A stretch of DNA of 64,000 nucleotides from Stictocephala bisonia. Lineage: Eukaryota > Arthropoda > Insecta > Hemiptera > Membracidae. The notes beneath the pieces were generated by a model. That model was not told where the DNA came from. It made no database searches and saw only the letters and a program-made list of their open reading frames with translations. Shown one piece after another: positions 48,851 through 58,727 of this stretch (positions are counted from its first letter, which is position 1; every line of letters starts with the position of its first letter). The stretch is from the NCBI GenBank assembly GCA_035578905.1, contig JAQJVL010000001.1, positions 3,092,001 to 3,156,000 of the forward strand. The letters run 5' to 3'. The position numbers and the translations under genes are program-made.

Positions 48851-49850
48851 CATGCAGAGGTCCGATGACAACCATCACCACGATCATAAGTAGGATCACC
48901 CGAGTTCGCCGGTTGTTGGTGCCTTCCTTGAAAGCCACGTCGAAGGTATCCTTGATATGTTGCAGATCAAAAAAGTCTTTCAAAAAATAGACAATTTTGC
49001 CTGCTTTTTCTTCAATCAACTTGCCCTTAGGTTGAAGTCTCTGAGGTTTTTCGTTAATAATCCACGAGTCTTTCTGTCCTGACTCAGGAAAAACGTATTG
49101 GATGTCGGGTTTCTTTTCCTCTTTGATCCTTATCAGGCCGTACGTAAAGCTGAAGACATAAATAGAAGCAGCCAGGGAGAAAACACCATAGAAGCCTATC
49201 TCTTTATACAGTACTCCTGAGAGAGCAGTACCAATGGGGATTCCAACGGAGCAGAAGACGTTCACAACGCCGATCCTGAGCGTCCTGGTCTCCAACGTAG
49301 TAACATCTCCTATGTAGCTGAAAATGGCCATAAACATAGTCATCCAGCCTCCGGTGATTGCTGGAAAGAGCGCTTCGGCTACTCCTGCTACCTCCATGGG
49401 AAGCTCGTAGAAGAAGTAAGTACACAAGATGAGGCCGATACTGGTGAGAAATTCTCCAACTATGGGCATTAACATGCAAGGCTTCCTGCGTCGTCGGCGA
49501 TCAGACCAGGACCCAAGGAACATAATGAGAAGTGCTGGTACCGAGCTCTGCAGTAGCGTCTTCCAGATGGACATTCCAGCGACGAGCTGTTGCACCTGAA
49601 CCTCCTCGTGTGTGTAGTTCGCTGTCTGCCTGGCTTCCAGTGCCGTGCAGACTTCGTCAGAATACCGCAGGTTCACACGACATGCTTTTTCCAAATTTAG
49701 ATTTTGTGTGGCTAATGAAGCTAAGACACTCGGAATAATATAGCAGGCTAACATGGGCTCTACCGTGATGTTTTGGAACATATATCGCGCTTTGTCTTTA
49801 ACTCCCATCTCGGACCATTTGGGATCCTCTCCTTTCTTTTCATCGCTCAT
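48851..49850 (-). CDS. SLC46-like MFS transporter, first coding exon
   Basis: This is the N-terminal 333 codons plus one base of a multi-pass solute carrier of the major facilitator superfamily, most like the SLC46 group (proton-coupled folate transporter and relatives). It would act in the plasma or lysosomal membrane. Start: ATG at 49850 in an insect-like AATAAAATG context, then a polar cytosolic N-terminus. Visible segments: TM1 about 31-50, a loop with Cys57/Cys68 and a glycosylation site NYT at 78-80, TM2 about 98-115, MFS motif A GSWSDRRRRR at 113-122, TM3 124-149, TM4 160-182, TM5 193-215, TM6 220-240, a charged loop 241-315, and the start of TM7 at about 317-334. The exon ends ...CATG followed by donor GTAAGC (48850-48845), a phase 1 intron. 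The open frame running on to 48768 is intronic. The C-terminal half (about five helices) is not found in the window. The substrate cannot be stated. Confidence 0.88.
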
Positions 49851-50240
49851 TTTATTGTTTTAGTTTTTAACTTTTTTCAATCGAATAAAATGAAACTCTA
49901 CATACAACTACTCCCGATCACACTGAAACATAACTTTAAGTTTGTAAAATATTTTAACACGTTAAGAGAAAGTTCAAGTTAAATATACGTAAAATTTTGC
50001 GAACGTGAGTTATGATTCCATCGTCGGGAGAACAGCCTAACTCAACAAACGCGGACGAGTGACTCCCGGCTGCTATCAGCCGTCGGGTGTCCACCGTTAT
50101 CCCCACCTCTACCGCTGCCACCACCACTACCGCCTGCACGCCGTTGAACAAACTACGGTGGCCTCTTTTACTTGACCTAGTGATAGCGCCAAAATACGTT
50201 ACGCATGTTTGGAGAATAGCAATAACAAAACAAAAAATGA
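49851..50240 (-). promoter_or_regulatory. probable 5'UTR/promoter region of the transporter
   Basis: Upstream of the ATG, 49980-50200 is clearly more GC-rich than its surroundings, as expected near an insect promoter or 5' exon. At about 49922-49930 the minus strand reads GTTTCAGTGTG, which could be an arthropod initiator (TCAGT) or a 3' splice site (TTTCAG) joining a 5'UTR exon. I cannot decide between these. The 97-codon minus frame at 49954-50247 has no recognisable product. Confidence 0.3.
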
Positions 50241-50539
50241 CATTCAAAGTCCGTACAGTTTTTCATAAATGTGTTATATACGTTACGGTTATGTGATAAT
50301 TTTTAATTTAGGAATGTGTGTCAGAATAAATTGAGTTTGTCTAGTGTTTAGATGCATTCCATACAGTTACAACACAACTGACCAGTTTTGGATCATTTAC
50401 CTCGAAATAATTTTCCCAAATCATGATTTAATATTTAAAGGGATACAGGAATAATGTCAGCTCAAATACCTTATTACAGCAAGTAAACACTTAAATGCCT
50501 TTGTAATGGTTAAATTATTTAGGTGAACAGAATCCCGAA

Positions 50540-50768
50540 AATACTAATAAAATGTTGGTTTTCCGGGCTCGACTGTGTCACTGGGCTATGTACAAACATT
50601 GCAAACGTTTCGGCCACATTAAGAGGTTCAAGTTCTGTGAATACAGCGTTCGTCTCGCCCTGAAGATGGTTCACTGTAATGTGGCCTAAACTTCCGCAAT
50701 TTCTGTACATAATGTATATAGTCCAGTGACGTTGTCGAGCCCGGAAGACCAAGATTTTGTTTGTAATT
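50540..50768. mobile_element. inverted repeat with decayed hammerhead-like words
   Basis: Left arm TTTTCCGGGCTCGAC (from 50559) and right arm GTCGAGCCCGGAAGA (to about 50748) are inverted copies, with CAGTGAC, TACA and GGCCACATTA also mirrored. The plus right arm has CCTGAAGATGG followed by TGTGGCCTAAAC; the minus reading of the left arm has TGTGGCCGAAACG. These resemble the CUGANGA and GAAA parts of a hammerhead, each damaged in one arm. Frames on the minus strand are read-through. Confidence 0.5.
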
Positions 50769-50904
50769 GTGACGACCGCGGAAGCCTAACCACGAAGAAT
50801 CTCGAGATTTCTTCAACTAGTATTTTTTACAAATTTGCACATTGTTGAGTTGTATTTCTATTTTAAAATGGAGTTACCAATTGTTAATATCCCACTCTGA
50901 GTGT

Positions 50905-51083
50905 GTGTGACACTTCCACGTCATTCTGGTATAGTTCCCATCAAAGTTTCCCTGCTAATTATGAGAGTGGGTTGGGGAGTAACTTTCAGACATTTTGGCG
51001 ACAGTTTCCAGCTCTGGTGTCTGATAAAAAATCTTAATTATCTATGTATAATTAATCTGAGTATAATATAAAAAATCTGAGTG

Positions 51084-51114
<31 letters not shown>

Positions 51115-51465
51115 AACAAAATCGAGGTGTTCTAGGTCCCACTCTACCAGTGTATTAATGCGCATAATATGCTTTTAGGACTAGAGAGTTCGGCACATTG
51201 TAAATGCTGTTTGATCTTCGATTTTGTCACAGTTGAGTCACCTCAGAAGCACATATAAAAAATATAGTAATCAATACATGTAATACATATATAAACCATT
51301 GGAAGCATTGATCGAGTCCAGAAAATTAAGATTTTTTATCAGACACCAGAGTTGGAAACTGTCGCCAAAATGTCTGAAAGTTACTCCCCAACCCACTCTC
51401 ATAATTAGCAGGGAAACTTTGATGGGAACTATACCAGAATGACGTGGAAGTGTCCATCTACCCAG
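50905..51465. mobile_element. foldback element with (TA)n loop
   Basis: Arms about 50909-51045 and 51328-51460 are close reverse complements, sharing for example GGGTTGGGGAGTAACTTTCA on the left. The loop holds a (TA)n microsatellite at about 51085-51110. No coding capacity, ends approximate. Confidence 0.7.
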
Positions 51466-51700
51466 TGTGGTTATTAAAAAAGAGTCGGCAGATCCTAAAA
51501 TATATGTATAACATACTGACTGAGCAGGAAACATTAATGGAAACAATATCAGAATGTTGTGGAAGTGTCCATCTACCCAGTGTGGTTATGAAAAAAGAAC
51601 CAACAATTACTAAAATATATGTATGATATACTGTCTAAGCAAGGAAACCTCGAAGAACAATATCTAAATGACCTTAAAATTGCCATTTACCCTGAGTTGT
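51432..51700 (+). repeat. tandem triplication, about 115-bp unit
   Basis: GTGGAAGTGTCCATCTACCC with CAGTGTGGTTAT occurs at about 51447 and 51560, followed by AAAATATATGTAT in both units; a third, weaker unit follows near 51665. The two 60-codon frames here lie in different frames of the same repeat, which argues against coding. Confidence 0.6.
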
Positions 51701-52551
51701 TATCAAACAAAATACAGAGTTTTTTAGCAGGTTTTCCTGAACTCATTACTTACTGTAAACTGTTTTCTGTTTTAAATTTACTAAAATGTCAATACAACTA
51801 AAGCATAATTTTTTTTCATTAATAAATGCCATTTGATTGGTATGTCTTGTGGTATGCTGATATTTTTACTTACTGATCCATGAGTAAAAAAGTTTGGGAT
51901 CTACGAAGTTTTATTGACTGTAATTTAATCAAGAATTATATTTTGAAGTTCATTGGAACAATAACAGATAAATAAGACAAATAATTTTTCTTCAATGGTA
52001 AATAATAAGGTAGTTGTTAAGAACGGGTTGTTTTATAATTTTATCAAGTTACAGTACATTATTGCTAAAAAAAGAATGGACTAACCTCTTTCATTACCAG
52101 TAATAGAAGCAGACTATTTGTAAAGTTCCTTGAGAACATAATATAATATTATGCCTCGAAGATAAAACAAGAACGGAATATTCTTGTGACATCATCAATA
52201 TTCGTTAATCATTATTCACTCAGACATTTTTTTGAAGAGCATATTTTTGTTAATAGTGTAAGGCAGGTGATACTATTCTACAGCCTCTGGACCAAAATGC
52301 ACTCTGTGAAAGGATTTGAGCCAGCCTGCTGCCAACATAGGCAAAGAAGACAATGTTGTCAGTTTTAAAAATACTGAAAGATAAATACTGTGGCTTTGGC
52401 TAATAAACCTCAGGTTTGTCAAAATTATTGTATTAGATTTGTTTTTAATTAAAAATATGATGATCATATCTTAATACTATTCAAAATTCCATTCTTAAAT
52501 TGGCCGTCCTTAGATTATTAAAAATATTGAGTATTTTGTTTTTAGTAATTA
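51701..52551. other. no gene seen
   Basis: AT-rich, possibly the decayed upstream part of the LINE fragment that follows. Confidence 0.35.
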
Positions 52552-53096
52552 ATGATGGGAATCCTAAATATCTCTCTCAAAACTTCCAGTATAACTCAAA
52601 AATTGGTGCAAAGGAGACACGCTCAGCCTCGTCAATATTACGTATTCCTCTTCAAAGAACATCATTCTTCTCTTTCTAGAAATTCCTTTTCAGTAACTGC
52701 CTGCAGAGAATGGAATAAACTTTCTCCATATTTAAAGAGATATGACAGTCGGGCTCGGTTCACAGCATCATTGAAAGCCTTTTTTTTTTTGAACGGATGA
52801 GTCTGTGATGGTAGCTGGGGATGGGGTCTGGGATTAGGGTCGAAAGAAAGAGTGTATGAGTGAGAAAATAGTAAAGTTGATAATATGTTAGTAGTTCATT
52901 TAATTTATATTATTTGCTTCTTTGTAATTTTATTATTATTATTTTTCTTTAGTTTAGTTCTGTATTTCATGTTTTAGGCTTTGTTATATTTACTACTTTA
53001 ACATAAAAGGGTTAACTGTAAGAGAGGACTTATAAGTCCTGTTCGCCAGTTGTATAAAACACTTTTGTACAATAAAGCCATTATTATTATTATTAC
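52552..53096 (+). pseudogene. 5'-truncated LINE, RT C-terminus and 3'UTR
   Basis: The 82-codon frame 52552-52800 contains SRNSFSVTACREWNKLSPYL followed by FTASLKAFF. This matches the extreme C-terminus of jockey/CR1-type ORF2 proteins (a conserved W-N-L-P block followed by F-K). A 3'UTR of about 290 bp follows, ending TTTTGTACAATAAAGCC and a (ATT)n tail at 53078-53096. The rest of the reverse transcriptase is absent, as expected from incomplete reverse transcription. Confidence 0.75.
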
Positions 53097-54594
53097 CATA
53101 AAGATAAAACACTTTTTTGTAAGAGGCTAAAACTGTTTTAAAAAATATTTGTCTACCATAAGCTTATATAACACCTAGGACTTTACAAATATGGAAACCG
53201 TCCAATAAAAACAACACTTTACTGGCTACAAATAAGGATGCAAGGTGATGAAAGGATTCACTTTCTTCTTGCCCAAAGCTTTTAACTCCTCTGAAATCAG
53301 TGATTTTGAGAATTCTATTCTATTTGGTTTGACTCGTAAAAAACGAGGATAAAGTCTTCCTGTCCAGTTAATCTTCTCCTCTTTATAGGACGTGTATATG
53401 ATCTAACTTACTTCTATAATTTCACTCCTTCCTTCAGTTTCCTCTTTGTTTCCATTTGAGATCATGCATTCGATAAGATAATACTTTATTGTCACATTAA
53501 TTTACAATCATCAATAGTGTCTGTACATTGTGTAATGTCTAATGATCCTGTAGAGGTGTGCCATATCGAGAGGTCTCTATACCTGCACTCTGCCCTCTAT
53601 ACTTGCCTCCAGAAGAAGGGTATTCGATCTAGTCTTCCTGCATGAACTTATTATTGGTGTTATTGATTCTCCAAAACTTATCCAATGCATATTCTTTTCG
53701 GTGCCTGTAAGAACTAGATCTATAAATCCATTTTCGATCGGCCACTACTTGAGAAACTATAGGTACTTTGTTTCTATCACCTGTCTTCAAAGGTTTGGTA
53801 ATGGGGTTCCTGAAGATGTCGACCTTTTCTTTGATAGAGCCAGTCAGCTGAAAAATAAACTGCATTGGTGTTAATAATTTCAAGTTGTCTGTTTATATTA
53901 TATATAATCTATTATTCTACAATCTATTAATGTATTGTTATATTCTGTTGTTATTTTTTATCTATTTAATTTTATTGTCATATTATTGTAACTATTGTGA
54001 ATTGCCGTTGGAAGATTAAATAAATAAATATCAAGAAGTTACAGTTAATGCTCTAGTCAATATGTCTATTTACAGTATTTTACTAAACACAATAAAAAAA
54101 TAAGAAATAAAATATAAATGTTAATAATTCTAACATGTTCAAAGTTAGGCATGTTCAAAATATTATTAAAAGTGAAACAGGGTGTATTAGCAGCCAATAT
54201 TAAAATTTAATACAGAATATATGTTGTGGGTATTTGTTGATTAAGTGGCATAATCTATTGTAGACTTTAAGTGACATGACATATCACTGTAAGGACTAAT
54301 GCTGAGAGACTGTCAGTAAAAGAATTAATTTTAAAAGCCTTTGAGAGATCTGACAAAATGTCTATCTATAAGGAAACAAGTTTGTCTTTTATATACTGAT
54401 AATACAATAGAACAACAAATAAAACATATCTGTACTGGTATAACCATTCAATTAAAAGAAGCATAGTCACTTTGAATGACTCAGCAGATATTACTGACTC
54501 AGCCTGTTCAAAAGAGGTATAAATTCAGAGTTCTAAATACTGATACATTATCCTTGCAGCAGCAAGTACTGACTGAGGGGTTGAATTTCTAGTC
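53097..54594. other. LINE tail fragments, no gene
   Basis: At 53473-53500 the minus strand reads GTGACAATAAAGTATTATCT, a LINE 3' end. At about 53985-54030 a plus-strand tail has GATTAAATAAATAAATA. The 84-codon minus frame at 53629-53883 is unassigned. Confidence 0.4.
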
Positions 54595-54787
54595 TTAAGA
54601 GTCTGCAGAGGTACCCCATCCGAATTGGGTTTATTACCAAATTACCATAAGAGCAATGTTAAATAGCACTGTGACTTAACAATTTGGCAGAGAGTTGTAA
54701 TTTTTACATCGTTTGTAAAGTTTGTTGTAACGAGCATAAAAGTAAAAGCATAAAAAGAGAATATACTTTTAATTTTCAAAAAATATT

Positions 54788-55062
54788 TATTTTTTTTTTA
54801 AGGAGAGGCCGACCTCCTTCTTAACCTTACTCTGCCCATCCCTCATAGACTATTGATCTGTGAGAGGAACAGAGTAAGGGGGTCTGTCGCTAAGAGGTTA
54901 GGTTAGGTTATTCAGACAGAGTAAGGAGGCGAACCAGTACAATAGAAGGGAATATTACTAATACCCTAAATATTTCCAGTCTAGGCTGGATTCGAACCAG
55001 CGCCATCTCCAACCCAAGTTCAAAGTCCTGACGCCTTAGACCGTTCGGCCACCGGCTCGCCC
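54788..55062 (-). mobile_element. tRNA-Leu/Ser-like SINE
   Basis: On the minus strand it opens with GGGCGAGCCGGTGGCCGAAC (A box TGGCCGAACGG), has a type II tRNA-like long variable part and a B box GGTTCGAATCC, then an unrelated body and an A-rich tail (T-run at 54790-54799 on plus). The body contains a short AACCTAACCTAACCT tract. It differs from the SINE family at 10.75 and 19.2 kb. Confidence 0.75.
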
Positions 55063-55169
55063 AAATTTCTATTATTCTTATTTATTGTTATCTTCATTCT
55101 AATTTATACTATATATTAGTCATATATTATTAATACTAGTTTCTATTTAGCACACACACACACATACAT

Positions 55170-55262
55170 GTATTCTCACTGGAGCCTTTTGGTATATTGA
55201 AGTATATAGAAGTTTTCTACTACTATGATTCTATAAAAGCCGTAAACTTAAGTCATGCTGAA
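55170..55262 (+). pseudogene. SENP8/Ulp1-like protease fragment
   Basis: Reads SHWSLLVY at about 55170-55194, then after a frame change VFYYYDSIKAVNLSHAERV. These are the catalytic His-Trp strand and the catalytic Asp (YDS) region of C48 cysteine proteases such as SENP8. It aligns with 57649-57735 at about 80% over 85 bp but keeps the Trp codon that the other copy lacks. It is cut off by a CA repeat on the left and a minisatellite on the right. Confidence 0.65.
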
Positions 55263-55345
55263 CGTGTATAAGTGGGTGGGTGAGTCAACATCTCAGTATG
55301 TGGAAGAGTGGGTGGATGGGCGGGCAGGTCAATACCACCATATTC
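55253..55345 (-). repeat. fragment of dispersed minisatellite
   Basis: Two to three reverse-oriented units (CGTGTATAAGTGGGTGGGTG, then GTGGGTGGATGGGCGGGCAGG) directly abut the SENP8-like fragment. Confidence 0.75.
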
Positions 55346-55944
55346 CTCGAGGAGAGAGAAATATGGTGTGGTCTGAATTCCTCAGTAGAATGTTGTGGAG
55401 AGGGAAGCAATGAGTTTCTGCTCAAATTATCTATATTGTAGGAGATGACAGTGAACCTGACCACAGGCCACTCTCACACGCAGAGTAAATTTCGCTCAAA
55501 CGGTTACGGGACATCTTGCGTAGCTGCGAACTCTCGGAGAACTGTCGTAGGAATAAGAAAAAATAGCACTCATTTGGAGGAATATACACATACAGTTCAG
55601 AACGTTGGCACATGATGAGTTCACAATTTGTGTTCATATGTCATTGCTTGTTATGAAAATCAATATCAAGTGCAAATAACATGAAAAAACATAACATGTT
55701 TCAATTATTTTTCATGTTATGATCAAATGAAAAATAATTGAATTTTAGTTTATGATTTTTATAGAAATACAAATGACCAATCAACATTTTTTTAATGGAA
55801 TCTTTATTAACTTTTACAAACTTTCAAAAAAAATTTTTAAATTAAAATATTCCGACAAGTCATTAGGTCTTACTATTGTTTTGCATTTAAGATTGCTGTT
55901 ATGAGAATAAATCTGATATGGCAGCTACCTCTGCAGACTCTTAA

Positions 55945-56985
55945 CACCTTACATGGTAAGTCTAATCATAGATAGTGAACAAATATTTATATGTTACTCC
56001 AAAGTAGGACTTTTGGGTTATTTATGTAGTATTATATAATGAAGAGAAAAAATAAATAAAAATGGCCTACCCTCTCTTTTTGCAAGTATATATTAAGTTA
56101 CTGGCTGATCTTCCGGAATAATCAATTAATAAGAACATGATACGGTATGTAAATAATATTTGGAGATTTCCAATGCTTTGAGTGTTTAAGACATTGTAAA
56201 TCTCCAAATATTATCTACATATCATGAACAATCCAATGCTAATAAATAACTTTCAAACAACAGTTGATTATAAGAACAATTTTACAAAAATTTAATTTTA
56301 AGTTATGGAAAAAAAGTGAAAGGGAGTTCACAAATTTTACTTAGTTCAATAAACGATAAAGATGACTAGTGAGTATGTGGTGGGTGTGAGTTTATTATTG
56401 GCAGAAATATGTATTTTTGTGGAGGAGGAAAGTATAATGTTATATACAAGGGGAATCAATCAGTGCCTCAGCAGGCTCTCGGCCAATAAGAAGCAGCCAT
56501 TCACTCATCTAGACAGCAATACTGCTACCATCATTGAGTGCTATCTCCAGATTTAGCACTCTGTAAGTGAGATGTCTCTGTAATTGAAAATAGTACCTTT
56601 AATACTAGCTAATACTTTAAAACTTTGCTAGCTCAGGGAGAAGGGGGGGGGTTCTTCTAAGAGACAGGCCAAGTATAAGGGAAAAGTTTTGAGTAGTTAT
56701 CACTCAAATAAATGTTTCCAGGTTCATCAATAGTAGCCAGGGATTAGGGCACCACCTTGTTGACCTAAGAATGATAACAAGGAAACTTTCCTGCAGGTGT
56801 TAGATGTACTTATGACATTGTATTGACCCACCCGCCCACCCATACACGCACTGGGTCTCATTGTAGCACTCAGTTAACACCAATATTGTACCCCAGACTT
56901 GACTAAGTTTTCCTACTCATAACAATACATAATACATATGTTAATACCTTAGTGACAGAACTTTCAACCCATAAGTGGCTGTCTG
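55945..56985. other. no clear gene; hairpin and minisatellite unit
   Basis: An inverted repeat at 56127-56235 pairs AATAATATTTGGAGATTT with AAATCTCCAAATATTAT. One minisatellite unit lies at 56813-56862. A 64-codon plus frame at 56362-56556 is unrecognised but could belong to the 5' part of the following element. Confidence 0.35.
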
Positions 56986-58156
56986 ATGATGTTTATTAGA
57001 CTTTACTTTGACCTGGTCAATAATAAGTATATCAAATTAAAGTCAGTCTTTTGTATGAATCCAGTGATATGTAAAGGAGTCAAACTTTTGGAACAATATG
57101 AATATTTGTTAGATCCATCTATAAAAGAGTTAAGTGTTTTATTAGCACCAATAAATGATTGCAGTAGTTTAGATTATGAGGGGGGCAGTCACTGAATCCT
57201 TTTGGTACGGCGGGCACGAATTGGACAACTTTTGCCTACCCTCGCTAATCCCCGAGCACGAACTGGACAACATTTTCGAAGCAGGTCAAGGGGCTGAGCA
57301 CGAACTGGACAACTTTTCGGCTCCTTTGAAAACCGAAGTGCCTAATCTAGCGTTAAATAAGCGCACACAAACAATCTGAAAACTGCTCGCTCATGTAAAG
57401 TCTGTAAACAAATATCCCCCATAAGAATAACAGAAACTCAGAAACTATCAAACAGATTTAGGTTAGGTTAGGTTAGGCCGCTACATTCTTTGCGCACTTG
57501 GCCCCCGCTGCATTTAATCCTTTCTAATCCTTCCTGCATACCACCCTCTCTACCTGGCAGGGAAAGTTGTCCAGTTCGTGCTCGGAGATTAGGAAACCCT
57601 TTTCTGTCCCTTCCTTAAAATTGGGAATGTTGTCCAGTTCGTGCCCAGCCTTTTGGTATATTGAAGAATATAACAGTTTTTTACTACTATGATTCTATGA
57701 AATCCGCACACCTAAGTCAAGCCGAAGTATTTGTACAAAACTATTATAATTTTTTAAAGGAGATTATATTGCAATATTAAGATTATGAAATTGCCTCAAC
57801 AAAAAAATAATATTGATTGTGCTATTTTTACTATACTTAATGCTGAGGTTCTAGTTCAGGAAATAGAAAGTTATCATGGTAATGGTTCTGGCAATAATCT
57901 TGAAGTTATAACACTTCCAAAATATTCAGATATTTATATAGTATCTAAAAGATCAACAGTTGCATATCTGCTGAACAATTTCCACATTATACCAGCTATC
58001 ACTTTCAAATCACTAATGATGCCACTGGCAGTAAGTGAACGCACATTAAAACAAAAACAAAATGAGTCTTTTCTTACAAAGAATACTACTGACAATTGTA
58101 TAAACACTGATGACGTAACAAAAACACAAGAAGATACAACTCAGGGACATAAATGA
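56986..58156 (+). pseudogene. SENP8/Ulp1-like C48 protease domain, 5' part of decayed LINE
   Basis: The first block (56986-57195) ends in LLAPINDCSSL then YEGGSH, the catalytic His motif, where TGA replaces the Trp codon. After a 441-bp insertion (57208-57648) the domain resumes with VFYYYDSMKSAHLSQAEVF (catalytic Asp in YDS) and, from 57785, LPQQKNNIDCAIFTILNAE with the catalytic Cys. The order His-Asp-Cys, the PINDxSS...GGSHW block and the PQQxNxxDC block fit deneddylase SENP8 and related Ulp1 proteases. The usual Gly after the Cys is Ala. Stops and frame changes make it a pseudogene. A polar linker with two stops leads in frame to the SGNH domain, suggesting one ancestral ORF. Confidence 0.72.
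57208..57648. mobile_element. 441-bp TIR element with 10-bp target duplication
   Basis: Flanked by identical CCTTTTGGTA at 57198-57207 and 57649-57658, which restores the protease reading across the site. The ends are inverted repeats, GGGCACGAATTGGACAAC and (reverse complement) GGGCACGAACTGGACAAC. The motif GAGCACGAACTGGACAAC recurs twice as direct subterminal copies on the left (about 57256 and 57297) and once inverted on the right (about 57564). An AGGTTAGGTTAGGTTAGG tract lies at about 57461. No transposase. A 9-10-bp duplication would suit Mutator-like elements, 8 bp hAT or P; family not assigned. Confidence 0.85.
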
Positions 58157-58727
58157 AAGCAATATAAAACTTAGCAATAAATTTGAGTGCCTTTACGAAG
58201 AAACCACAAAATAAAGTCATAAAGAAGTGAATGAAACTCTGTGTGAAGTCAATCCTAACACTAAAGATAAAAAGACTAACATGAAGAGTGCAAGACCAAT
58301 TTAAAACCTGAATAAAGACAAAATAAATTATAAAGTTCATCCTACCCCAGAAAGGAAGAGGATAAAAAATATTACTAAACTAAACAAAAAGAAACAGATT
58401 ATAATTCTTGCAGATAGCCACGAAAGACATCTGAGCAAAAACTTACGAAACATTTGGAGTGAAAACAACATGAATATATGCAGTACATTTAAGCCTAATG
58501 CAACCCTCCTAGGAGTAACAGATAAAATTACTAATTTGAGGAAACCTTATACGGAAAGAAATATTCTCATAATTATTGGAGGTACTAATGGCAACCTGCT
58601 GAACGAAGAGAAAATTATGCTAAGTAATTTTGAGAAAATCCTGAAACTTACAGATAAAGTCAAGATTATAATTGCAGGTCTTCCATACATGCACTATACA
58701 CCTGGCTTTAATAGAACTATCAACTAA
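58157..58727 (+). pseudogene. SGNH hydrolase-like domain, N-terminal part
   Basis: In the frame open from about 58311 the sequence reads KKQIIILADSHERHL, the SGNH block I with the nucleophile Ser at 58416-58418, and later ILIIIGGTNGNL, the block with the conserved Gly-x-Asn. It ends with IIIAGLPYMHYTPGFN before a frame change near 58728. ORF1 proteins of CR1/L2-type LINEs are known to carry SGNH-type esterase domains, which agrees with the APE and RT pieces downstream. Confidence 0.68.

Larger units (their letters stand above)
54595..55944. mobile_element. TTAA-flanked 'GTCTGCAG' element with nested cargo
   Basis: Left end TTAAGAGTCTGCAGAGGTAC and right end (reverse complement) TTAAGAGTCTGCAGAGGTAG, both with TTAA. 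Internal family words (CTGTGACTTAACAATTTGGC on the left) match the 416-bp copy at 6812. This copy is about 1350 bp because it also holds a SINE, a SENP8-like fragment and a minisatellite block. Whether these were captured or inserted later is not resolved. Confidence 0.65.

Noticed and set aside
49204..49738. ORFs on other frames within the transporter exon
   Set aside because: They are shadows of the SLC46-like reading frame, which has the coherent membrane topology and MFS motif.
54980..55062. Functional tRNA gene
   Set aside because: The tRNA-like part continues into a long unrelated body with an A-rich tail, and the anticodon arm is poor; a SINE explains it better.
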